The notes under the pieces were generated by a model. It was not told where the DNA came from, ran no database searches, and worked only from the letters and a program-made list of their open reading frames with translations. From Anastatus disparis (taxonomy: Eukaryota > Arthropoda > Insecta > Hymenoptera > Eupelmidae): a DNA stretch of 64,000 nucleotides. Positions 1 through 11,300 of this stretch are shown here, piece by piece. How positions within the stretch are numbered: position 1 is the first letter of the stretch; the number at the start of each line of letters is the position of its first letter. The stretch is taken from positions 10,165,501 through 10,229,500 of the forward strand of contig JAFFSR010000136.1 in assembly GCA_017163975.1 (NCBI GenBank), given 5' to 3'. The translations under genes and the position numbers were made by a program.

Positions 1-2151
1 AATGCATTTATATATGTTTAAATTTATATACAGTATGGCAGTGATTAAATAATCTACAATTATATTCCATTTTATTCATATTCTACGAAAATTGCGAATA
101 AAACACTTTAGTGAACTTTGTCTATTTAATCACATTTTTGCCATTAAATTCTTGCATCAAATATTGTTTTTTACTTTGCTTTTTAAATCTCGCCATTAAT
201 CGTAAATGGGCGTTGATATAATTTACAAAGAACAATTTGCATTTGTTGCTTGCTATTGCCTTTAATTTACAAGTTTATACTTTATTTATTTTCACAATAA
301 ATTTTATTACTGGAACTTGGCTTTCTGAAAATTTACAGATTTTTATTCAAAATACAGAGGACGATCAAAGACGGTTTTAATAGCAGCTGCGCTAGTAAAA
401 AAAATACCTCTGAGCATAAAACAGGAGAAAAGGAAGAAAATTGATAAAAACCAACATTGTATTATTTATAAAAACTTTTATTTTTTTTTATTTAAAATTT
501 ATTTCCAATCCCAAAAATTATATAAATTGTAGGTTTGTTTAAAAAAAATATTTGTCCTATAAGTTTTTCCAAAAATAATTTATTATAAATTAATTAAATT
601 GTGGAATCACAAATAAATTTATAAATCAAATCATAAAAAAATTAAAAATTGCTTATAAACATATTTTTAAATTCATAATTTTTAGAAAAATCACGTAATC
701 ACAAAATAGAAAATTAAAGGTAGATAATAAATGAAAATACGACAAATAATGAAATATAAATTGATTTCAGAGATATTTTTATAATCGAAAACAGGAACGT
801 TCTTTTCGTTAGCGGATACGCAGAACGCTTTGAATTAGCAATTTTTGATTTTATATTTATTTATATTATATTTATATATATTTTTACGTTTTCTTTATCT
901 CATTTCGCTGAGAATTCGTTTTTCTACAAAAAAATAAGCATCTCGAATTACGAAAATAACGACGCAAGGCGATGAAATTCGCCACTACAAATTCGGTCGA
1001 TATTTAATATGCATAGTTACGTTTTTTTTTCTCGTTCGACATTAGTAGAATATTAATAATTATACTAAATTGTATACCTACTACGCAAATAGTTACTCTT
1101 TAACAGATATTTTCGTATCTATATATCAATATATTCATCACAGTGCTATGGACACAAAAATGTGTTCTTTTTACATGTAAATAATCTGTTTTCTTTTTTT
1201 TATGGAAGTTAGAAACGAGCACATCGGTCGTTGTTTCCGAAAAATAGATACATCTATAATTTCAATTTAATTAAGATGCGTTGGATATTATCTTATTGTC
1301 CGTGATTACAGAAATACTATAATTAGTGATCCAACGAACGATTTATTTCTTAGTTTCTCCTTCCAAATATATATATATTTATTTATCACTTTTTTTCATT
1401 ATAGAGCAGGGTGCTACATACATGGCAGTATCATCCCACGTAAAATATCATCCGGATGACTTTAATAGACGACTATATGTATGTACAGAGAATCGAGAAA
1501 ATGGCCTTCACTAATTTCTCTATAGTTTCCGGCAAAATCACAAGCACATTGTTCAAGACACTTTTGAATAATTAAAGCTTTTAAAGAGACTACTGCCAAG
1601 AACATGAAAATTTCATATTTCGTTTCCCTAGAACTGGATTGCACAGCGCAAAAATAAATTTCATTTTATCTTAAATTTTCATCATTAAACAAGATTCGAA
1701 ATAAAGTAAATTAATCACAATCAATAATTAAGTTCTAAAATAAACACAAGAGAAAGACTTTAGTTAATGTCGATGAATAACCGAATTACAACTCGACATT
1801 AGGTAATACCTAGTCGTTAACGCGTTAAAAGAAAACAACTTATCAATGAAACGAATCTTAAAAATTTTGTCAATTTACAAAACTATATAACGAAAATAAT
1901 ATCATTAAGCAATCAGAACCAAAACTCGGCTTTACGAGTTTCGATAAGACAATTTCATATTCCCTTTCAGTATGCCATATGCCACTTGCGCACCGCTTTC
2001 GGCATCCTCAAATATCCGTTGAGGCGCTTATTTAATTTCAATGTTGATTTCAATCGATACGATTGAATAAAAAATTTTTTTACACGTAGACAGGTTGAGG
2101 ACTCGGCGGTTGAAGTGGTTGACAGCAACTCCACGGGAAGAGCCACGAGGC
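1..2151 (-). other. atossa 3' UTR and/or downstream intergenic DNA
   Basis: No gene is recognisable here. Immediately after the stop the minus strand is moderately GC-rich for about 80 nt, then AT-rich. On the minus strand an ATTAAA hexamer lies at 2036-2031 (116 nt past the stop). AATAAA hexamers occur at 1347-1342 and near 1380; any of these could be the polyadenylation signal. A slightly more complex patch at about 1420-1650 contains a 60-codon minus-strand ORF with no recognisable family, which I do not call a gene. Confidence 0.45.
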
Positions 2152-2320
2152 TCAGCACCTTGGTGAAAATTTTGGATTTGTGGGACCGTGAATGTAGCTG
2201 CGTAGCTCCTTTGGCGGCTCCGAACCGAAGTCCGATGCTGTATCTACATCTGATTTTCGACAGATTATCATCCTTACATCAGTATGCAAATAAATACGTC
2301 CAGATTTTCCAGACATGAAT
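2152..2320 (-). CDS. atos: atossa coding exon 7 with stop codon (residues 1265-1320)
   Basis: Acceptor TTTTTTTTAG|A completes the split AGA codon. The exon continues FMSGKSGRIYLHTDVRMIIC, then RKSDVDTASDFG ... ELRSYIHGPTNPKFSPRC, and stops at TGA (2154-2152). The family C-terminus is HLRF(Q/R)SS(K/R)SGK(I/R)YLH ... TESPTNPQFSPRC, so the protein ends at the expected residue. Confidence 0.96.
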
Positions 2321-5300
2321 CTAAAAAAAATTTTAATATTAGTGTCATTATAGAAAATAATTAACTCAATAGAGCACTGATTATTATATTATTTAACATT
2401 AATTTACCTAAGATGAATGAGGTAGCGTAAAGTTTTATCGCGCAGAGTTCGCTGACGCAAAAATGTATGAGATCTTGCTGGCATATCGCTCAAATCATAA
2501 AGTACTACAAACATTTTGACCACAGTGCCTAATGGATTTAGAAGAGTTACTTGAATCGTTCCCATTCTCGGTACCTGATATCCTTTTTTACCTAGATTTA
2601 TGTGGGCCTAAAAAATTTATACATATTATTAAGCAAATCGATATTAATTAAATTTAAATTAACTAATTAATTCTATTAGTAAAGTTTTATTATTGAAAAT
2701 ATATTGTAGATAAATAAAAGTTCAGGAAATTCTTAAAATAGCAAATTTGAATAACACTTAGAATATCTTAATAGTGAAATTTATGATTAATAATCATTAA
2801 TCCTTTAATGCTCAAACCTATAAATTAGGGAGCAATAAGAAAAATTTCAATTTCACTATGAAATATGCTTCTTTATTTTGATAAATTTTGAAATTGTTAT
2901 TTTGCAGATATCAAAATTGACATATATGTTTTCTTCTGAGTATTTAATTATTTACTGGTAAATTTAACAAAGCTATAAAAGCTTTTACTTACAAGATACG
3001 GAGATGAGACTTTATCGTTGTCTCCAAGCGTATAAAAAAATACAGTAACTGGAAGTTTTCGATGTTTTGGACAAAAAGTTCCGCTAGCTCCAATTTCGGC
3101 AGTGAATCCGTGAACTGTCGAAACTGGTTCTAATCTACCATTTAATGCGGATTCTTCGAAACTTCCTAAAAGAGCGTGACTTTGCGGTCGATTGCGAGAT
3201 GTTGATCGTCTTCTAATCACTTCTTCTGTATCACAGGCACTTTCCATTTCTCTATCATTTTCTTCGAGGGACACAGCACCAGGACTTGGAGGAGTGTTTA
3301 ATTCAAAGAGTGCACTGTGAAAATATTTTTTGATTAAACAAAATACAGTAAGAGATTCATTTTATAAATATATCATATTTCATCTTTATATTTTATATCA
3401 CTTTATCAACACATTAAATTTTATTTTAAGAACTACAATTTCGTTTTTTCCAATTATAAATAAAATAAAAATATAATTAAACTGCGTCTATTTTTTGAGA
3501 TTAAGTTTAACGTGTTAACGAAATATATAGTTTGTTACAAGATAGTTTATATTAGATTTCATTATGAAACATAAACATAATGAAACATTATTATATTTGT
3601 ATTTCTAAATATTTACAAAAAATAAATAATTAGTTATTTTGTTATTACTTAAATATATTAAATCAATTAAATTATATAAAAATTTTCATCAATACGAAAA
3701 ATATAAAATTTTTAATACCTTCGTTTCGACGACACACTATTCAAGCTGCTATCAAAATCAAAACAACAGCTGCCTCGTCTAAGAGGTGCCGGACTTGAAG
3801 TAAGAGGTAGTCCGGTCCTGCTATGAAATACCATCGATGCTGCATTTTCCAATGATCTTCTGAATCTCTCCTGGTCCTTAGCTGAAGGTACAACTGTTCT
3901 ATCTTGAGAATTTTCTGTGCCATCTTCTTTTACTGTTGTGCAATTTTCGCTTAGATTCGTACTTTTTCCATTAATGTGATTGTTATTATGATTGACCCAA
4001 ATTGGCGAAAGGTTACGTTTACTACGTGACTTCTTTTTACCAGATGTTGTGATTATCCTCCCATTCATATAACGTTCTATGTGCTGCTGTTGTCCATCGA
4101 TAAATTCTGCGTTAAGCTCAGGAGAGCAACAGTCACTGCATTTCTCATTATTTGTACTACGGAATATAGAGTTGACATGAGCGCTATTTGTACTGGTCCC
4201 AATTGAAGAATCACAATGCAATATATCGCTATTCTCATCATCCTCTTCTTCATCATCTTCTTTTTTCTCATCTTCATTTTCATCTTCATTTCTTTCTTCT
4301 TTTGAAAAATCGATTCTTCTTTTAGCCCTGAAATCGTTCTTTTTTAAACATTCGTTACCTTCTGATATTCTTAATTTATAATCCTGTTCAAGTTTAAAAA
4401 GCTGCCTTAGTCGTAAGAGACGTTTGTTGAAAATGGATGGTAATGAAGATTCACTCTCGGGTGAGATGACAGTACTGCTACTTTCCAACAAACTGTTACT
4501 AGTTACAGTAGATGATGCTGCTGTTTTTGTGCTTTTCTCTATCGGTTCCTTGGTTGGCAACATAGGTTTTGGCTTTGTCCCGTTTGAATTATCTGCGGCC
4601 TTTTTGATGTTGTTTTCTTTACTCGATGACCTAAGAATTGCTCCAAGTAACACGTCAGCCTTATTCGAGACATTACTATATAAACTTGCATCTGTTGTAA
4701 CTGTTGCGTTTGCTACTTCTGTCTGGACTGATTTAGAAGCTGTTTGTTGTTGCTGTTGCTGCGTTGTTTCATTAACCAAACGATCATATTTTTCCCTACG
4801 TTTAGCTGTGCGGAGTGCTGTTCTTCTACGACCAAGAGGCGTGCGTGCTCTCAATACTGCCAATACTTCATCGAACTCTCGAGGACTGAGCTCAAGATTG
4901 CAATTTCGCATCTTAACTTCGCATTTGGGCTGTCGCGATGTTGGCTGTTGATTTACTACCTTACCATTGATAAGCTCACCATTATTGTTGTTGTTACTTC
5001 CTAAAACACGACCAGGCATTCGGCTGATCCAATCGAGGATGCTGCTTTGATCAGCTTTGCTACCTGTACTGCTTTCCTTTTCCTGTGAAAAGGAGAGCTT
5101 TGACATGAGCAGATTCAAATCCCGATTGCATGTGACAGGCGCCGCGGTTATTGACCCTACCTTTTTAAAGTCGTCAAGCTTCACCGCGGTCGTCGTCGTC
5201 GTCTTCTTGCCCGTAGTCTGCTGATGATGTACTTTGCTGTTGATTTTACCCATTTTCTCTTGTTCGGCAGTTGCGGCAGCAAGTTTCTCCCTAGCACGTT

Positions 5301-8300
5301 CACTGCAGAATGGATTGAGAACGAGGTTCATGGTATTCCGGCTGGCTTGATTGACAGGCAACCCGGCGCTGACCGTGTTGCCGTTGGCACTGTAAGAAAT
5401 CCACGGTATGACCAAAGGCACGTTTGTGTTGTTACTGCTAGAATCCAGATTCTGAGAACTTCCATCTTGCTTTTGTGATTCTGTTGAGGACGTCGACTCG
5501 GACCGTTTGTACCGTTTCTCAAGATTACCACAACATTCCTGCTGCTCCTCAATGCTTAGCTGCGTGCGAAAGTTACGTTCTAGGCTTTCAACTCCGTTAC
5601 TCTCTCCTCCAGTATTTTGAGCTGTTGAAATGGACGTGATGTTGGAACTCGTTTCTTTAACAACTGGTAAACTCTGATGATCAATCGGTGTTGAATTATT
5701 ACCACTAGTAGCAAAACCGTTGTTGGTTGGCGGATCAGGTGGTCGACAAGGTAATGATCGCCGCCTTTTACGTTCACCATTGGGTCTGACAACAGTAGCC
5801 GAAGTAGCAGGAACGACGTCATCAACATCATCCTCCTCATCAGCGCAGTGACAATGATGTTTGCCAGGCTTGTCGCATGGGATCTGCAGTCGGTCATCAA
5901 GCAAAGCTGCCGAACGAAAGGAACTCATGTAATAGACGAAAGTAGGTTGTTGTTGTTGATGATGTTGCTTTTTAGCAGCAAGGCTCGAGTTATTATTAGT
6001 CATCGTTTTGGGCATTGCGACAGCGGCATTGGATGATGCAAATGACACATGGTGGTTGTGGAGGTTGGATGATTGAGCGATGCTTTTCGTGATCAATTTA
6101 CCAGGCATAAGGAGACCGTCGACTACACCATCAGGAACTACTGTTGTTGTTGTAGTTGTTGGACTGGTTGATGTTGTTGGACCAGTTGAGATGAGTTTGC
6201 CTGTTGGTGTTGATGCACGTGCAGCACTTGACTCGACAACATTAGCCACAAGACAATCCTCTGGTTGTTGTGGATGTAGTGGACACTGTAGTCGTGGGAT
6301 GTCCTCCATCCTTGGTAAGGCCCATACGGTTACCTATAAACATTCACAGAGAGGTTCGAACGAGCTGGATACACACATTTTTCAGACTTGGGTTTTATTT
6401 TTGTTTCTTCGTCTTCGAGAGTGTGATAGTATGATCTTCCGAGGGGAGAGAGAGATACGACGAAAGTTTTAACCTTTATTGCGCTAACTCTGAGGCATGA
6501 TAACAAAAGATATATATTGATGAAAACAAATACTTCCTAGTTCTTTCAAGATTATGATAATTTTATTTATTGTTTATGATTGGACATTGATAGTGGGTAT
6601 TTCATTTCGAATTAATGTTCAAGTTTGGCTTCTACATTGAATAGATGTTTAATTACGAATTAAAACTTTTTCAAATTCAATAGTTTCTTTTTAATTTTAA
6701 TATTAGTTAATAATAATTTTTACAGATATTAAAATAACAGGCGAACAATATAAGTTTAAATATTTGTTAGTAATATTCAATAGCATTTATATGAGTTAAT
6801 GTTCGTTATTTCAAACTATTTTAAATTATATATTTTAAATTTTAAGATTTTATCTACAATTCGCTTATTTTTATTATTCGTTATTATTGCCTTTTTCAAA
6901 AATAATGTTTTCTATTCGATTTAAAGATTGAAAGATTAGGATATTCTTTTTCCTATAATTTTTTTATCGATGTTTTGTGATTGTTGTTCACTTATTTATG
7001 GTGAATCTGAATATTTACAAGTATTTTTATAGCTATTATAAAATAAACTCTTTGAAATACCCAATTATCTATAAAAAATCCGGTCTTAATGACTTTCATA
7101 TTTATTTTATATCCCTGGTAGAAATTAATTTGATTATTTTTTATTAGTATTAATGAACTTAAATCTTTTATTAAAATATTATAGATTTTACAATAATACA
7201 GATAATGGAGAGAAATATGCAGTAAGATATAAGAAATAAAATACAAGAATTAATAAAAACTATTGAAAATTATTTTAAAAAGAATAGCTTTTAAAAGTTT
7301 AAACTAATTTTATATTACACAAAATACATAAAATTTTAAAGTTTGTATGATTTGATTTCTGTTAACTTTTAATACTCAAATAAAAATGATATATCAGTTT
7401 TTTTCAGAACAATTACTTTTTTAAAGTGTGTTGTATTAACGAATTTACAATAGATAGTCCGTATACTAGTAAAAAAATTAATTTATATTTTTACCAGGGT
7501 TATTATAAAAATAAAACTTTATCTGATAGTAATCAATGAAAAGAAGTTTCTATTTTTATCTTAAGATTATCTTATCAGTTCTTTAGTTTAAATTTTTCTT
7601 ATCCAATTTTATTAAAGAAGTTTATTACTTTTATCCCCTTTATTAAAAATGTAGTAAAACAATGTATTAATTTGTAGATGCAAATAAATAGTATATAAAA
7701 CAATATTTTTTGTTAGATTAATATTAGCACTAATATTCAGTTAAGTTTGTAATATTACTTTAATTAAAGGGATTTTTATGCTAAGATCAAAATCTTATAT
7801 TGTAATTATTTCTGAGTAATCAATTATCATTTCAAATGAATAAATAAATGTTCATTGATTTTAAGGGAATTAGATAATTAATAAATTTTATTTGTACAAT
7901 TAGTCTAAAATTAATGAATTATTTAAATTTATTTGGTGTGTGAAAAAAAATTTACAAAAGACTTTAACTACAGGAATCCCATTAATTAAAAAAGACGGTT
8001 GAATATAAAGAAACGTTATAATTTATCAAGACCGGATTGTATACAATCACAATAACTTAATTTTTCTAACTTCATATTTTTTTATACCTCAACAGAATTT
8101 CCATCACCAAGTCCAGCCAATGGAAAAGTATGCTCGACAGGTTCTTCCCGAAATCTTCTAAGTTGTTCATCACCTAGACTAGGTTGTACAATCCTCGTGG
8201 CAACATGGCTTGGCCGAGCACCAGTAGTTCTCGACCACCAAGCAGCTACCTGACTGAAGTGTAGCCGTGAACGTACGGCTTGGTAAAGACCTTGGGAGTT

Positions 8301-11300
8301 CATCGTTTCTGGACTTCTACGTTCAGATCATTTTATAAGACGCTTAGTTTTTTATTTACAAAATAAAAATTTTATCTTATAATAGATATTATGCTTTTTG
8401 TCCTTTCACAAGTGCTCGGAGGATGTTATATAAATAGCGTGAAAAGTCTGTTTCTTTTTTTTTATCAATTCAGTGATATCAATAAAAGTGTTCATTACTT
8501 ATTTTTTATTCTCATTATTTTTATTACTTTATTGCTTTTGTTGTAGTAAGAATTGCATTTATATCTTATGCAAGGTTAAATAACAAAATATATTTCACTC
8601 TGCAAGTAAATTGTATATTAAAGTAATTAAGAGAAGTGTAATTTTTTCTTATTTTTTTATCGCATATCAATAATAAAATATCTCCTGGGGTATATTTCTT
8701 GAAAATTTTAAACTGAAATTTGTATAGTCCTTGTAAAAGTAAAGTTAAGTAAGAAAGACTAAATTCACAATGAGATTTTTTACCAATGTCCTTAGTAGAA
8801 AATTGAAGATTAGTTGCTTAGAATATCTTCAGTTTTCTGTTCAATTAACAGATTCTGTTTGACATGCTGTATAACTACACTGTAGACGAACAACTTTTCG
8901 ATTTTCAAGGTAGATATTTATTTCTCATGTACATTAAGTCGAAGCCCAATAAACATGGACTTAAATGACACATCAGCATCTTATATAGTAGTTTATTATT
9001 ATACAAGCACAAATATTTATTAAACTGTAAAGGGTAAATATTCATCGACAGATATATTTTTGTGATTCGAGTTATCAACAAATTGGAACTACAAATTAAT
9101 CTCAAGTACAAAACTTTTGGGGATACTTATGGTAAGTATCGAGTACAAAAGATAAGGTTAGAGATCACAGTATTCGTCGAAAGAGACCAGGACTGCCCTA
9201 AAAAAGAAATCAATTTAAAAAGATGCTTTTCTAAAAGAAGAAGGGTGTGTCTGAGACTGCAACATAAGCTTGGATAACAATAAATCACTAAAGTCTAACA
9301 ATATGCATATTTTTAGGATAATGAACCAAACAGCAGTTAATACTGGAATTCCGCTAAAATAGAAAAATAATAATCTTGGTATTCCAGAAAAGATTGCTAT
9401 TGAAGTATGTTTCACAAAGACATATTTACATCTGATCAAGTATTATTTAGGAAGAAGATACATCACTTTGACTGGTCTTAAGAAATTTAAAAGTTTAAAT
9501 TTCTAATATTTTAAATTTAAGGATTTGTGGCAAAACAATTCATGACTTTTGCACCACGATAGGGCACTAGCTCACACATCGTTGCTTGTTTGTGATTTTT
9601 CGGCCAAAAACAACATTATAATCATGCCTCAGTCACCATATTTATCAGACTTGGCCCCTGCGACTTTTTTCTGTTCCCGAAATTGAAAAGATCTATAACG
9701 GAGATTAAAAGATAAAAGCCGCATTGCTAGAAGAACTCAAGACCATACCAAAAAGCCCATTGTAAAAGTGCTTCGATGTTTAAATTACTTTGAAGAAGAT
9801 CTAATAGTTATTGAGGAATAAATAAATATTTTTCAGGAAAAATAAAAAGTTATCTTATTTATTAATCAAACTTTTGTAAATAATAGATTTTTGGAAAAAA
9901 TTTTACTTTCATTTTTCAAAATAAAAATACTTTTTGGAAAGTTCATTGAAATATTTATATCTGTCTGAAAGCGTGTCATTTTAGCTTTCAAAAGCCATTT
10001 TCTTTTACTTAAGAATTTAAAAATCTCTAAACATTTTTGCTAACAAAACTAATTTTTAACCCATTTTGCATTTTTTAGATTTAATTTTTCTTATGTAACT
10101 GACATCCTCTTGTGAAAAGAGGTTCAAAGTTAATTTCTATAAAGTATTTCAGACGAATAAGAGGAACACAAAAGAATCGTACTTGAGTTATTCAAAATAA
10201 TTTTTGAAGATATTTAAAAAAAAGTTTTTAGTACAAATTCATACTCGTCATGTGATCAATTTCCAGAAAAATAAATAAATTTTTAATACAAAATTGGAGT
10301 AAAAAGTGGAGTAAGATTGTTCACGTAGGGAACAAGAGAATATTTTTATAATTGAATTCATTTTAACATTTCATTGATAAAATATTTATAATATATTTAT
10401 ATTAATTATATTTAATTTTAATTTTGGTGAAAAATTAAAATCTACAGCTAATGTGTATTTTCATTATTTTAAAAATAATTTTTTTCCTTTTTTATTAAAA
10501 AATTTTAAATAATATAATGTTACCACATAAGTATAATAAGAAATGTAGACGTTTAGAATATTGAAAAAAAGGAAGAACAAATTCCTTGTATGATATCACT
10601 CAATTGGTAATCCAGCAACTTTCACGCTACTTTCACGTTCCGTCAAGAGAATGCGAAAGGTACTTATTATCGACTTAACAATTATTCTTGAAAAAATTCA
10701 ATTCTTTATCTAACACAAATGCAATATAAATTTCTTGGAAAATTCTTATTTATTATTCCTTTTAAATATTTACATATTATACAGAATTTATGATATTTTG
10801 TTTCTTGTTTCATATAATCATAGAAATTTAACACTCTATTTACAATAAATAAAACTTTCTATTAAAATAAATTAAATTTATAAAACATTCATACTATATA
10901 ATTCACCAAAAAAAAATTTTTTTTCTTTTTTTTTTTAAAGAAATTAAAATTTAAACAATAACAATGAATAAACACAAAAAATAAAGTAATAAAAAATTTT
11001 TAAGATAATTGTTAAAAAAAATTGAGTCGATAAACATAAGTTAAACCTTTTTGATTGCGTGCTCTTAGTGGTTGTTTTTTAAATATCGAGCTGACTTACT
11101 TGCTTGGTACGATGCCTATGCACCAGTATTCTAAAAGCATCTCCGAAGAGTGTTGCCATGATGTTATTGATGGCACGCTTAGAACACGATGTTTACTTTT
11201 GGCCTTTACCAAGCCGCATGGACAATCACTGCATAATACAACTTCCACGCATAGATATGAACCGATGGCAACTCGTTCAGTTATCTCACGGACCAGCACA

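Noticed and set aside
1462..1644. 60-codon minus-strand ORF downstream of atossa
   Set aside because: No family is recognised. It lies where the 3' UTR is expected, and no splice sites or start context support it.
4424..4951. 175-codon plus-strand ORF opposite atossa exon 4
   Set aside because: It is the antisense shadow of a long, conserved minus-strand coding exon; its poly-Cys run is the complement of the Gln/CAA repeat.
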